Shown: positions 12,747 through 23,713, numbered from the stretch's first letter. The stretch is 64,000 nucleotides of DNA from Amycolatopsis thermoflava N1165 (GCF_000473265.1 NZ_KI421511.1:124001-188000); one strand, 5' to 3'. Made by a program: numbers and translations. Notes: generated by a model from the letters alone, not told the origin.

Positions 12747-12983
12747 GTGGCGGACGACAGGCCGGAAAAGATCCTCGCGGCACTGGGCGGCGCGGACAAC
12801 GTCGTCGAGATCGAAGGCTGCATCACGCGGCTGCGGTGCGAGCTCGAGGACGGGTCGCTGGTGGACGAGGCCGCGCTGAAGGCGGCAGGCGCGCACGGCG
12901 TGATGAAGATGGGGTCGGTGGTGCAGGTCGTCGTCGGCCCGGAGGCGGACACGATCGCGAGCGACATCCAGGACCTGATGTGA
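12747..12983 (+). CDS. PTS glucose/GlcNAc-type EIIB component
   Basis: A 78-residue cytoplasmic PTS domain protein that carries phosphate on cysteine and hands it to the sugar. The motif is VEIEGCITRLRCEL, with the phosphocysteine in GCITRLR. The frame opens earlier, at 12675, but GTG 12747 is preferred: AGAAGGAG lies about 7 bases upstream and the protein then starts at the usual place (VADDRPEKILAAL). The stop overlaps the EIIA start. It is divergent from the DasR-like gene with the shared operator between. Confidence 0.93.
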   Translation: MADDRPEKILAALGGADNVVEIEGCITRLRCELEDGSLVDEAALKAAGAHGVMKMGSVVQVVVGPEADTIASDIQDLM

Positions 12984-13432
12984 GCGTGACCGTGCTGAGC
13001 CCGGTGCCGGGCCGGGTCACGCCCATGTCCGAGGTGCCGGACCCGGTGTTCGCGCAGTCGATGGTCGGCCCCGGGGTCGCGGTGCTGCCCGCGGGCGGGC
13101 GGCAGGACGCGCTCAGCCCGGTCGACGGGACGGTGGTGACGCTGCACCCGCACGCGTTCGTCGTCGCCACCGCGGGTGGTCAGGGCGTGCTGGTGCACCT
13201 GGGCATCGACACGGTGCAGCAGAAGGGCGAGGGTTTCACGCTGCACGTCGTCAAGGGCGAATCGGTGCGCGCCGGGCAGCCGCTGATCAGCTGGGACCCG
13301 GACGCGGTCGCCGCGGCGGGGTACTCACCGGTGGTGCCGGTGGTGGCGCTCGACGCGGACGCCGAGGCACTGTCCGGAGTGCTCACCGGCCGCCCCATCG
13401 ACGCCGGCGAGCAGCTCTTCACCTGGGATTAG
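12980..13432 (+). CDS. crr: PTS glucose-type EIIA component
   Basis: A 150-residue cytoplasmic EIIA of the glucose family. The phosphorylated histidine lies in GVLVHLGIDTVQQKG, and VVTLHPHAFVVAT supplies the neighbouring histidine that supports phosphotransfer. LSPVPGRV and SPVDGTV are family landmarks. GTG 12980 overlaps the EIIB stop (GTGA), so IIB and IIA are translationally coupled. With EIIC and HPr on the other strand, this makes a sugar PTS complete except for enzyme I. Confidence 0.93.
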   Translation: MSVTVLSPVPGRVTPMSEVPDPVFAQSMVGPGVAVLPAGGRQDALSPVDGTVVTLHPHAFVVATAGGQGVLVHLGIDTVQQKGEGFTLHVVKGESVRAGQPLISWDPDAVAAAGYSPVVPVVALDADAEALSGVLTGRPIDAGEQLFTWD

Positions 13433-13488
13433 CGCCGCTCGCGCGCGGTCGGCGCTCTGCCGCCCGCGGGGTGGGCGGCGGCTGCCCC
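13431..13488. terminator. Weak hairpins between convergent crr and Rieske genes
   Basis: AGCGCCG and CGGCGCT pair around a 12-base loop immediately after the crr stop, and CCGCCC pairs with GGGCGG further on. Both could act as a GC-rich bidirectional terminator. Neither has a U-tract. Confidence 0.45.
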
Positions 13489-13935
13489 TTAGGCGGTCAC
13501 GACGTTCTGGCCCTCGACCTTGACCGGGATGGGCGTGAGGCCGGTGTCCGCGGGGCCCTTCTCCAGCGCGCCGGTGAGGGTGTCGAACTGCGAGCCGTGC
13601 AGCGGGCACTTGATGGCGTCGCCCTCGGGAGCCACCGTCGCGCCCTGGTGCGGGCACACGGCGCTGAAGCAGGCGGCGGTGGTCTCGGTGGGCCGGGCCA
13701 GGATCGCGGGCTTGCCGTCGACCGTGACGGACTTCGCCTGGCCGACCGGGACGTCGTTCAGCGCCGCGACGGTGGTGCCGGACGGGGCGGCCGTGGCCGA
13801 GCCGGTGTTCTGGCTGCTTCCGGACGTGCCGCTGTCGCTGCCGCAGGCGGCCAGGACCACGGTGCCCGCGGCGGCGCCTGCCACGGCGACCCCGGTCGTC
13901 AGGACGGTGCGGCGGGTGGGTGAGTGAGCAGTCAT
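13489..13935 (-). CDS. Rieske [2Fe-2S] lipoprotein, Tat-exported
   Basis: A 148-residue redox protein. The N-terminus (SPTRRTVLTTGVAVAG) has a twin-arginine signal, followed by a lipobox LAAC that predicts lipid anchoring outside the membrane. After a Ser/Gly/Thr linker comes the Rieske domain with CPHQG and CPLHGSQF supplying the two Cys and two His ligands. It is much shorter than the cytochrome bc Rieske subunit, so it is a stand-alone electron carrier with unknown partner. A SigL-type promoter fits directly upstream (13943-13970), which ties it to the divergent sigma operon. Confidence 0.92.
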   Translation of the reverse strand: MTAHSPTRRTVLTTGVAVAGAAAGTVVLAACGSDSGTSGSSQNTGSATAAPSGTTVAALNDVPVGQAKSVTVDGKPAILARPTETTAACFSAVCPHQGATVAPEGDAIKCPLHGSQFDTLTGALEKGPADTGLTPIPVKVEGQNVVTA

Positions 13936-13942
13936 GCCCCGT

Positions 13943-13970
13943 GACACGGTCGCGGCCCCCGCTCGGTTCA
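13943..13970 (-). promoter_or_regulatory. SigL-type ECF promoter driving the Rieske gene
   Basis: Read on the minus strand: TGAACC (13970-13965), a 16-base spacer, then CGTGTC (13948-13943). This equals the M. tuberculosis SigL consensus as I recall it. Transcription would begin around 13936, next to ATG 13935, giving a nearly leaderless mRNA. Confidence 0.75.
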
Positions 13971-13984
13971 ATCCGGCGGCCGAT

Positions 13985-14012
13985 TGAACCCGATGGCGTT
14001 CCGCCCCGTGGT
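13985..14012 (+). promoter_or_regulatory. SigL-type ECF promoter driving the sigma operon
   Basis: TGAACC (13985-13990), a 16-base spacer, then CGTGGT (14007-14012). It lies upstream of the membrane protein-sigL-anti-sigma operon and suggests autoregulation. It is back to back with the Rieske promoter, the two -35 boxes being 14 bases apart. Confidence 0.7.
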
Positions 14013-14050
14013 GAACGGGTGCAAGGATCGCCGGTGGAGGAGGTCGGGTC

Positions 14051-14440
14051 ATGGTCGCGTGGCTGTTGCGGATCCTGGTGGTCCTCGGACTGCTCGGGTC
14101 GGCGTGGGTGCACTGGGACCTGTGGGCCAACGAGGGCTTCGACGAGATCGAGACGATCGGGCCGTTGTTCCTGGTCAACGTGGTCGCCGGGGTGGTCATC
14201 GCGGTGGCCGTGCTGTTCTGGCGCCACTGGCTGCCGGTGCTGGCCGCGATCGGGTTCGGCGCGGTCACCCTGGGCGCGTACCTGATTTCGCTGACACCCG
14301 GCGGGTTGTTCGGGGTGCGGGAGCAGTTCGCCACGTCCGCCGAGACGTGGGGGGTCGTCACGGAGGCCGGGTGCGTCGTGTTCGGGGTGGCGTTGCTGTT
14401 CGCGCAGCGGGTGCGGCGGAAGCAGGGCGTGCTCGCGTGA
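14051..14440 (+). CDS. Four-helix integral membrane protein in the sigma operon
   Basis: A 129-residue protein with about four hydrophobic segments (LLRILVVLGLLGSAWVHWDLW, LFLVNVVAGVVIAVAVLFW, LPVLAAIGFGAVTLGAYLI, VVTEAGCVVFGVALLFA) and an Arg/Lys end. The HWDLW stretch is reminiscent of small actinobacterial membrane proteins of unknown role. A GGAGGAGG-like site lies before ATG 14051. The stop overlaps the sigma factor start, so it is the first gene of the sigma operon. It may be part of the stress-sensing or response module (inferred). Confidence 0.8.
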   Translation: MVAWLLRILVVLGLLGSAWVHWDLWANEGFDEIETIGPLFLVNVVAGVVIAVAVLFWRHWLPVLAAIGFGAVTLGAYLISLTPGGLFGVREQFATSAETWGVVTEAGCVVFGVALLFAQRVRRKQGVLA

Positions 14441-14949
14441 CCGACGGCGCGGAAGACCAGTTGATGCGGGCGCTGCACGACGACCACGCGGCCGCGCTCT
14501 GGTCCTACGCGCTGCGGCTGACCGGCGGTGACCGGGCCCGCGCCGAGGACGTGGTGCAGGAGACGCTGCTGCGGGCGTGGAAGCACCCGCGGGTGCTGGA
14601 CCAGACACAGGGCTCGGCGCGGGCGTGGCTGTTCACGGTGGCGCGGCGGATCGCGATCGACGACTGGCGGTCGGCCGCGCACCGCTCCGAGGTGACCACC
14701 GATTCGCCGCCCGAGCTGGTCACGCCGGACGACACCGACCGGGCGTTGCAGGGCTGGCTGGTGGCGGAGGCGTTGAAGGAGTTGTCCGCGGCGCACCGCG
14801 AGGTGCTGCTGCTGTGTTACTTCCAGGGCTTCTCGGTCGCCGACGCGGCCGCGCGGCTGGGGATTTCCGCCGGGACCGTGAAGTCCCGGACGCACTACGC
14901 GCTGCGGGCGTTGAAGCTCGCGCTGGAGGAGAAGGGGGTGACCCGGTGA
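14437..14949 (+). CDS. sigL: ECF sigma factor, SigL-like
   Basis: A 170-residue group IV sigma factor. Region 2 (HAAALWSYALRLTGGDRARAEDVVQETLLRAW, with ARAWLFTVARRIAIDDWR) binds core polymerase and the -10. Region 4 (LSAAHREVLLLCYFQGFSVADAAARLGISAGTVKSR) contains the -35 helix-turn-helix. The pattern, including the LALEEKGVTR-type end, closely resembles M. tuberculosis SigL. It is sandwiched between a membrane protein and a zinc-finger anti-sigma gene with overlapping junctions. SigL-type promoters upstream support the assignment. Confidence 0.85.
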   Translation: MTDGAEDQLMRALHDDHAAALWSYALRLTGGDRARAEDVVQETLLRAWKHPRVLDQTQGSARAWLFTVARRIAIDDWRSAAHRSEVTTDSPPELVTPDDTDRALQGWLVAEALKELSAAHREVLLLCYFQGFSVADAAARLGISAGTVKSRTHYALRALKLALEEKGVTR

Positions 14950-15578
14950 CCGAGCCCGACGAGTTCGTGACCTACGACGCGGCGTACGTGCTGGGCGCCC
15001 TGTCCCCGGAGGACCGTGCGGCATACGAGGAGCACCTGCGCGGCTGTGCGCAGTGTTCCGCGGCGGTGGCCGAACTGGCCGGCCTGCCTGGGCTGTTGTC
15101 GCAGGTGACGCCGGACATGGTCGAGGGGGAGCCGCCACCGGACCGGTTGTTGCCGGCGTTGCTGCGCGGAGTGCGCCGCGCCCGGCGGCGGCGGGTGCTG
15201 ACGACGTTCGGGGTGGCGGTGGCCGCGGCGGCGGCGGTGCTGGCGGCGATGTTCGTGCCCCAGTCCGACGGCGGTGGCGGGACGGCCATGACCCCGCTGG
15301 GGGCGTACCCGGTCCAGGCGACGGCCGCGGTGGCGTCGGTGTCCGGCGGCGGCAGCCGGGTCGACATGTCGTGCAGCTACCGGGGCGCCTACGAGGGCGC
15401 GGGGTACCTGCTGGTGGCCATCCGGTCGGACGGAACGGAGGCCCCACTGGCGACGTGGAACGCCACCCCCGACCGGGACGCCCGCATCTCGGTCGGCACG
15501 GACCTGCCGCCGGAGGAGATCAAGGCGCTGGAGATCCGGACGACGAGCGGGGTGCCGCTGCTGCGGTGGCACCCGTGA
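14946..15578 (+). CDS. Zinc-finger anti-sigma factor, RslA-like, one membrane helix
   Basis: A 210-residue protein expected to hold SigL inactive. The N-terminal anti-sigma domain has the zinc motif H-x3-C-x2-C (EEHLRGCAQCS) typical of redox-responsive ZAS proteins. One membrane helix follows an Arg-rich stretch (RRARRRRVLTTFGVAVAAAAAVLAAMF). The remaining 110 residues form an extracytoplasmic domain like the C-terminal domain of RskA/RslA proteins. GTG 14946 overlaps the sigma stop. It may sense oxidative or envelope stress, fitting the Rieske target gene (inferred). Confidence 0.88.
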   Translation: MTEPDEFVTYDAAYVLGALSPEDRAAYEEHLRGCAQCSAAVAELAGLPGLLSQVTPDMVEGEPPPDRLLPALLRGVRRARRRRVLTTFGVAVAAAAAVLAAMFVPQSDGGGGTAMTPLGAYPVQATAAVASVSGGGSRVDMSCSYRGAYEGAGYLLVAIRSDGTEAPLATWNATPDRDARISVGTDLPPEEIKALEIRTTSGVPLLRWHP

Positions 15579-15581
15579 GGG

Positions 15582-15631
15582 GAGTCAGGTGGTGCGCCAC
15601 GCTCGCGGATCTCCATGCCTGTGCCTGACTC
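15582..15631 (+). terminator. Possible weak terminator after the anti-sigma gene
   Basis: GAGTCAGG (15582-15589) pairs with CCTGACTC (15624-15631) around a long 34-base loop. It follows the anti-sigma stop immediately. The large loop makes it a weak candidate. Confidence 0.3.
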
Positions 15632-15678
15632 TCCCGTTGCGCGTCGATTCCTATCGTGTCTCGTAGCTCCCTGCCGCG

Positions 15679-15875
15679 CTTGAGGGTTCCGGCCCCCTGA
15701 AGGTTCCGTCGCGCTTGAATTCCACCCTGCCCCATTTTTTTCCGCACCTCAATTTACCGACACTCCTTGAATGTCCTGCTGCGCCTCCTTTCTTGCCGCG
15801 GCTCGGCTTCCTGTCGCACTTCAATCTCCCACGTCACGTTCCCAAATTCCAGCCGCAGCCTCAAATCTCTCACGT
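15679..15875. repeat. AT-richer degenerate repeats with CTTGAA-type cores
   Basis: In the 553-base gap between the anti-sigma gene and the prepilin peptidase gene, a CTTGA/CTCAA core followed a few bases later by TCC or TCT recurs near 15679, 15697, 15713, 15747, 15766, 15818 and 15859, at irregular spacing. The stretch is visibly less GC-rich than the surroundings (T-run at 15735-15741). No convincing gene is present in it. Confidence 0.5.
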
Positions 15876-15894
15876 CAGGACATGTCGCCCCTGG

Positions 15895-16087
15895 GCGAGT
15901 GGGAACCTCGCGCGATGATGACCTGCCCTCTCATGCGGGCAAACATCCGCACGAGAGGGTCACTCGTGTCACCGCGCCTTATCCGGCCAGGCGAGTGGGC
16001 TTCTCGTGCGTTCGCGAGCGGGACGTCTCGTGTGCCACGAAATGACCACTCGCACAAAGGAAGCCGTGCGAGTGGGAATTTCGTGCG
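15895..16087. repeat. Cluster of six roughly 20-bp repeats, GCGAGTGGG-N5-TCGTGCG
   Basis: Direct copies lie at 15895-15914, 15991-16010, 16014-16034 and 16068-16087. An inverted copy lies at 16036-16055, and a palindromic variant (CACGAG...CTCGTG) at 15950-15969. The consensus is GCGAGTGGGAANTTCGTGCG. No open frame runs convincingly through them. They end about 45 bases before the prepilin peptidase start. Confidence 0.75.
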
Positions 16088-16119
16088 CGCCGTGATTTGG
16101 CATTTCGCCGCTTGCGGCG

Positions 16120-16125
16120 CAGTCT
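16120..16125 (+). promoter_or_regulatory. Candidate -10 for the prepilin peptidase gene (leaderless)
   Basis: CAGTCT lies 6 bases before GTG 16132 and there is no ribosome-binding site. The position fits transcription starting at the GTG. Confidence 0.35.
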
Positions 16126-16131
16126 GGGTTC

Positions 16132-16692
16132 GTGAACTGGGGAATCGTGGCGGCGGTCGGCGCCGCCGGAACGACAGTGGGCGCCGGGACGGTGGGCCTG
16201 CTACGGAGAGCGGATGCTCCGGTGCCGGCCGTCGTGGTGGCGCTCGGCACCGGCGCGGCCTGGGCGGGGCTCGCCGTCCTGGCGCCCGCGTGGACGGCGT
16301 TCGTGCTGGCCGCGCTCGCCGTGCCGTTGATCGCGGCGGATCTGCGCCACCGGCGGCTGCCGGACGTGCTCACGCTGCCCGCGTACCCGCTCCTCGTCGC
16401 GGTGGCGCCGGATCCGGCGAAGGCCCTCGGAGCGGCCGCCGTGTTCGGGGGCGCGCACCTGGTGATCCACCTCGTCGCGCCGCACGCCATGGGCGCCGGT
16501 GACGTCAAGCTGGCAGGCGCCCTCGGCGCGGCGCTCGGCTCCGTGGGCTGGGCCGCGTTGCCGGTGGCAACCGTGCTGGCCGCGTTCGTCACAGCCGTCC
16601 TGGCCGCGACCCGCCGCTGGCGGAACGGGGTGCCGCACGGACCCGGCCTGCTGGCGGCGGCCACCGCGCTGGTCCTGATCCGCCCGGGATGA
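16132..16692 (+). CDS. A24-family prepilin peptidase-like membrane protein
   Basis: A 186-residue polytopic membrane aspartyl peptidase of the type IV prepilin peptidase family. The two catalytic aspartates lie in LIAADLRHRRLPD and MGAGDVKLAGALG, the latter being the family GxGDxK signature; the late VPHGPGLL resembles the FGP motif. The N-terminal methylase domain with zinc cysteines is absent, as in the short form found before aroC in M. tuberculosis. No pilin genes are nearby, so the substrate is unknown. The gap before aroC holds the minisatellite. Confidence 0.88.
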   Translation: MNWGIVAAVGAAGTTVGAGTVGLLRRADAPVPAVVVALGTGAAWAGLAVLAPAWTAFVLAALAVPLIAADLRHRRLPDVLTLPAYPLLVAVAPDPAKALGAAAVFGGAHLVIHLVAPHAMGAGDVKLAGALGAALGSVGWAALPVATVLAAFVTAVLAATRRWRNGVPHGPGLLAAATALVLIRPG

Positions 16693-16811
16693 GCACGGGG
16701 GAGGCCGGTGCCATCGGCAGCGGGCATGTCGTGCTCCTCGGAGAAGGCGGGAGTCAGGCGCGCCTGCCGCTCACGCGGGCAACCGCCCCGCGGAGCCGGG
16801 CGACCGCGAAG

Positions 16812-17345
16812 GTCGGCGCGCTAGCTTGGGCGCGCAGGCGTGACCGGCGGGTGGGCCATGTCAGCCCCGCCCCCTGCGGGCGCCGCTCGTGGGTCAGCCG
16901 CCGGGTGGGGCGGGGCGAACGCGAAGGCGGGTAGCTGCCGGTCGGCGCGCGAGCTTGGGCGCGCAGGCGTGACCGGCGGGTGGGCCATGTCAGCCCCGCC
17001 CCCTGCGGGCGCCGCTCGTGGGTCAGCCGCCGGGTGGGGCGGGGCGAACGCGAAGGCGGGTAGCTGCCGGTCGGCGCGCGAGCTTGGGCGCGCAGGCGTG
17101 ACCGGCGGGTGGGCCATGTCAGCCCCGCCCCCTGCGGGCGCCGCTCGTGGGTCAGCCGCCGGGTGGAGCCGGGCGAGCGCGAAGGCCGGCAGCCTGTCGG
17201 CTGGCGCGCCTGCTTGGGCACGCTGGCCCGACCGGCGGGTGGGCCATGTCAACCGCGCCCCTGCGGGCGCCGTTCGCGGACCAGCCGCCGGGTGGAGCGG
17301 GGCGAGCGCGAAGGCCGGCAGCTGCCAGCCGGCGCGCCATGCCGG
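16812..17345. repeat. 129-bp minisatellite, three near-identical and two diverged copies
   Basis: The 820-base gap between the prepilin peptidase gene and aroC is mostly this array. The anchor GGCCATGTCAGCC recurs with its TCAG at 16861, 16990 and 17119 (129 bases each), then diverged at 17249 and 17420. Each unit contains a small hairpin (CGCCC-CCTGC-GGGCG). Because 129 is a multiple of 3, both strands show long frames with a 43-residue repeat (MTGGWAMSAPPPAG on plus, GGGADMAHPPV on minus), probably not genes since no start signal or family is evident. Confidence 0.9.
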
Positions 17346-17500
17346 ACACCAGCCGCGCCACCCTGGGCTCACCGCCGCGCCACCCTGGACACACCGTCGT
17401 GACCAGTGGGCGGACCACATCAACCCCGCCCCCGCGGGCGCCGCTCGCGGGTGAGTCCCCGCCCGCCGGAGCCGCCTGAACCGGGCGACGACCGCCATGA

Positions 17501-17506
17501 CAGGAT
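17501..17506 (+). promoter_or_regulatory. Candidate -10 for aroC (leaderless)
   Basis: CAGGAT ends 6 bases before the aroC GTG at 17513. There is no ribosome-binding site. Confidence 0.35.
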
Positions 17507-17512
17507 CGTCTG

Positions 17513-20751
<3,239 letters not shown>

Positions 20752-20755
<4 letters not shown>

Positions 20756-21672
20756 CCGTCCCCGACCTCAGAACCGCCCGGCTGCGCCTGCGAGGCCTCG
20801 AACCCACCGACACCGAAGCGATCGTCCGGGTCTTCGCCGACCCGGACACGAGCCGCTTCCTCGCCGCCGACCTCAGCGACCCGGACCAGTGCCGGGCCTC
20901 GGTCGAGCGGCGCCTCGCCTACACCGGGCCGGACGGCACGGGCCACTGGGTCGTCGAGCGCGACGGCGTCGTCATCGGGCTGGCGCACCTGCGGCCCTCG
21001 GCCGAGCTGTCCGGCGACCTCGTGGAGATCGGGTACTTCCTCGACCCCGCCCACGGCGGCCAGGGACTGGCGACCGAGGCGGCGGCCGCGCTGCTGCGCC
21101 ACGCCTTCACCGCGCTCGGGCTGCCCGCCGTGTGGGCGCTCGTCCACGAGTCCAATGTGGCCAGCCGGAAACTGGTGCGCCGCCTCGGTTTCACCGACGT
21201 CGGCGGTGGCGAGCACTACGGCGGGCCGCACCGCGTGCTCGTCGCGCTGCCCACCGCCCTCGGGCAGTGGCACCACGTCGAACTGTGGGTGCCCGACCTC
21301 GAGCGCGCCGAGGAGAGCTTCGGCTGGCTGCTCACCGAACTCGGCTGGCAGGAACACCAGCGCCGGCGCGACGGCGTCAGCTGGAAACTCGGCGCGGGGT
21401 ACCTCGTCGTCCAGCAGTCCCCGGCACTGACCGGCGCGACGGTTCAGGCCCGGCGCGCGCCGGGCCTGAGCCACCTGGCGCTGCACGCCGGCTCGCCCGA
21501 GCGCGTGGACCAGCTCGCGGAAGCCGCGCTCGCGCACGGCTGGCGCCCGCTGTTCGCCGACCGCTACCCGCACACCGGCGGCCCTGATCATCACGCGGCG
21601 TATCTGGAGAACGCCGACGGCTTCGAAATCGAGCTCGTCGCCGAATCCCCGCGTGTCACTCGACCGGGTTAA
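20752..21672 (+). CDS. GNAT acetyltransferase-VOC (glyoxalase-like) fusion protein
   Basis: A 306-residue two-domain protein. Residues 1-170 are a RimJ/RimL-type N-acetyltransferase ([21 protein letters not shown], then [18 protein letters not shown] with the acetyl-CoA loop, and [16 protein letters not shown]). Residues about 178-300 are a vicinal-oxygen-chelate domain ([20 protein letters not shown], ending [17 protein letters not shown] with a conserved-looking Glu). The start overlaps the aroQ stop (GATGA), so it is the last gene of the aro operon. Substrates are unknown; antibiotic modification or sequestration is possible but not shown. Confidence 0.87.
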
Positions 21673-21717
21673 TCAGTCTCTACACTGAGCTTGCTGGCGG
21701 AAACGGAAGGACGACGG

Positions 21718-23226
21718 GTGGGCAGACGCAGGGTGCTCGGCGGGATGCTGGCCGCGGTGCTGGCCGTCTCCGCACTGGCCGGGTGCACCGGCAGTGTGCC
21801 GCCACAGGCCGAGGGCGCCGGGAAGGGCGTCATCGGCGGCGCCCAGCCGGAGACCACCACCGCCACGCCCGCCGAGGTCCAGCTCAAGACCGACTCGCCG
21901 CGCGAAAGCGCCGGCGTCGTCGCGGCCGGCGGCCCCGGCGCGCCCTACAACTACGGCCCCACGCTGATGGCCGACGGCCCCACCAACCGGATGTGGTGGT
22001 GCAGCCAGTACCCCGGTTCGCCGCCGCCCGGCGACGACATCCTCTACGCCGAGTCCGCCTCGCTGGACGGGCCGTTCACCGGCCCCGGCGGATCCGTGCC
22101 GCCCGCCGTGCTGTCCGGCAACCCCGGCCAGTTCGACGGCGTGCACGCCTGCGACCCGTCGGTGATCCGCGTCGACGGGACCTACTACCAGTACTACACC
22201 GGCGCGGCGGGCGACCACGCGCTCGGCAACTCCATCGGCCTCGCGACCAGCACCGACGGGATCACCTGGCAGCGCGCGAACGGTGGCAGACCCATCGTCG
22301 ACCCCGCCCACGACACCCATCGCGAAAACCTCTACGGCGCGGGCCAGCCCGCCGCGGTGTACCTCGACGGCTGGTTCTACCTGATGTTCACCGACACCAC
22401 CGGCCTCGCCGCCGGCTGGAACGGCGCGGGCCAGTTCGTGCTGCGGTCGAAGGACCCGGCGTTCGGCAGCGGCGTGGAAGCGCTGGGGGAGGCCGGGTTC
22501 GCCGCGGTCGCCGGCACGAACGCGCCGCGCACCAAGTCGCTGGTCGACGCATTCAGCGCGGACCTGATGTGGATCGACGCGCTGAACGCGTGGGCGATCG
22601 CGCACGAGACCGCCGACGGCACCACCATCACGTTCTGGGACCGCGACTTCCTGCGCGCCCCGTTCCAGCCGCTGCTGATCCCCGGCGTGTGGCGGGAGGG
22701 GCCGGGCCTGGTCCGGCGGCCGGACGGGCACGCGCCGGTGTCGGCGAAGGACCCGTGCGGACGGGTGCCGCTGGACGTCGTGCGCGCGACCGTGACCGGC
22801 GAGGCGGGCGCGCCCACCGACCTGCGGCGCTTCGGGCTGGACATCGTCGGCGTCAACGCGTGCGCCGACCCGCAGCGCGCGCTGACGGTGCTGGACGGCT
22901 TCGCCATGCCCTCGCCGGTGCGGACCATGGACCTCGTCGTGTCGGGCCAGGTCGTGCGGATCGACCGCCGCTCGGTGGCGCAGGAACTGGCCGGGCACGT
23001 GCTCGACACGCGGCTGGACGTGCTGAACCAGTTCCCGGTCGCGGCGCGGCTGGAGTCCGGCACCCGCGCGCTGCAGGCCACCGGGCTGGGGGTGGGCTTC
23101 CTGCTCGACGACGGCCGCCTCTACCCGGTGCGCCGCGCGGAAGCGGTGATCGCCAACGGCTCGTCGACCGAGGACGTGACCCCGGCGCAGTGGCGCGGCT
23201 ACCCGGCCGGCCCCGCGCTCGGCTAG
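21718..23226 (+). CDS. Secreted lipoprotein with a five-bladed propeller-like (GH43-type) domain
   Basis: About 502 residues. GTG 21718 is preferred to the earlier TTG (21691): GGAAGG lies about 7 bases upstream and a clean signal with lipobox follows (GRRRVLGGMLAAVLAVSALAGC). After a Thr/Pro linker come propeller-like motifs: HACDPSVIRVDGTYYQYYTG, IGLATSTDGITWQRA, AAVYLDGWFYLMFTD. Their pattern of an Asp followed by single-blade repeats is typical of GH43/GH32-like folds. A glycan or glycan-like substrate on the cell surface is inferred. A TACACT box at 21681-21686 may be the -10. Confidence 0.78.
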   Translation: MGRRRVLGGMLAAVLAVSALAGCTGSVPPQAEGAGKGVIGGAQPETTTATPAEVQLKTDSPRESAGVVAAGGPGAPYNYGPTLMADGPTNRMWWCSQYPGSPPPGDDILYAESASLDGPFTGPGGSVPPAVLSGNPGQFDGVHACDPSVIRVDGTYYQYYTGAAGDHALGNSIGLATSTDGITWQRANGGRPIVDPAHDTHRENLYGAGQPAAVYLDGWFYLMFTDTTGLAAGWNGAGQFVLRSKDPAFGSGVEALGEAGFAAVAGTNAPRTKSLVDAFSADLMWIDALNAWAIAHETADGTTITFWDRDFLRAPFQPLLIPGVWREGPGLVRRPDGHAPVSAKDPCGRVPLDVVRATVTGEAGAPTDLRRFGLDIVGVNACADPQRALTVLDGFAMPSPVRTMDLVVSGQVVRIDRRSVAQELAGHVLDTRLDVLNQFPVAARLESGTRALQATGLGVGFLLDDGRLYPVRRAEAVIANGSSTEDVTPAQWRGYPAGPALG

Positions 23227-23227
23227 A

Positions 23228-23686
23228 TCAGTCCCCGGCGGGCCGGGGACGCGGGCTGGGACGCGGGCGCTTGGACGGCTCGGCCTCCGCGGGGCGCTTG
23301 AGCCGCCCGCCGACGAACAGGCCCAGCCCGGCGGGCACCAGGACCAGCAGCGCGGTGAACGCGGCCCCACCGGAGATCGCGGGCCACAGCTCCTCCGCGC
23401 CGGTCCGGTCGACGAAGATCCCGCGGCCGATCACGTACAGCACCCCGGACACCGGCCCGGCCACCAGCGACGCGATGAACCAGGTGCGCCCGGCGTCCTC
23501 CCGGCGCAGCCACGCGTCCAGCGCGCTCCACAGCGCCGCGGCGCCCACCAGCAGCGCGATCACGGCGATCCGGGCCGTGGTCAGGCCCGTCGGGTCGTAC
23601 ACCGTCGCCTTGGCGAGCGCGACTTCGGCGATCGCGTGCAGCACCGCCATGCCGAGACCCCGTACCAGCCAGGACCGCATACCCAT
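23228..23686 (-). CDS. Four-helix membrane protein (B-4DMT / Rv2536-like)
   Basis: A 152-residue protein (150 if ATG 23680 is used) with four hydrophobic segments, beginning MGMRSWLVRGLGMAVLHAIAEV, and an Arg/Pro-rich cytoplasmic tail (RLKRPAEAEPSKRPRPSPR). It matches the pattern of the small four-helix protein lying opposite pepQ in mycobacteria, which databases call a B-4DMT family transporter; transport is not demonstrated. It converges with the lipoprotein gene, stops separated by one base, and is divergent from pepQ. Confidence 0.8.
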   Translation of the reverse strand: MGMRSWLVRGLGMAVLHAIAEVALAKATVYDPTGLTTARIAVIALLVGAAALWSALDAWLRREDAGRTWFIASLVAGPVSGVLYVIGRGIFVDRTGAEELWPAISGGAAFTALLVLVPAGLGLFVGGRLKRPAEAEPSKRPRPSPRPRPAGD

Positions 23687-23707
23687 CCACCCATCGTCGC
23701 ACCGCAC

Positions 23708-23713
23708 TAAGCT
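23708..23713 (+). promoter_or_regulatory. Candidate -10 for pepQ (leaderless)
   Basis: TAAGCT lies 6 bases before the GTG at 23720. No ribosome-binding site precedes the GTG. Confidence 0.45.

Noticed and set aside
15660-16131. Small plus-strand frames in the gap before the prepilin peptidase gene (e.g. 15771-16502)
   Set aside because: They cross repeat clusters, lack ribosome-binding sites and overlap the real gene in another frame.
16840-17454. 204-codon frame with a 43-residue repeat
   Set aside because: The 129-base unit keeps several frames open on both strands; no start signal or known family.
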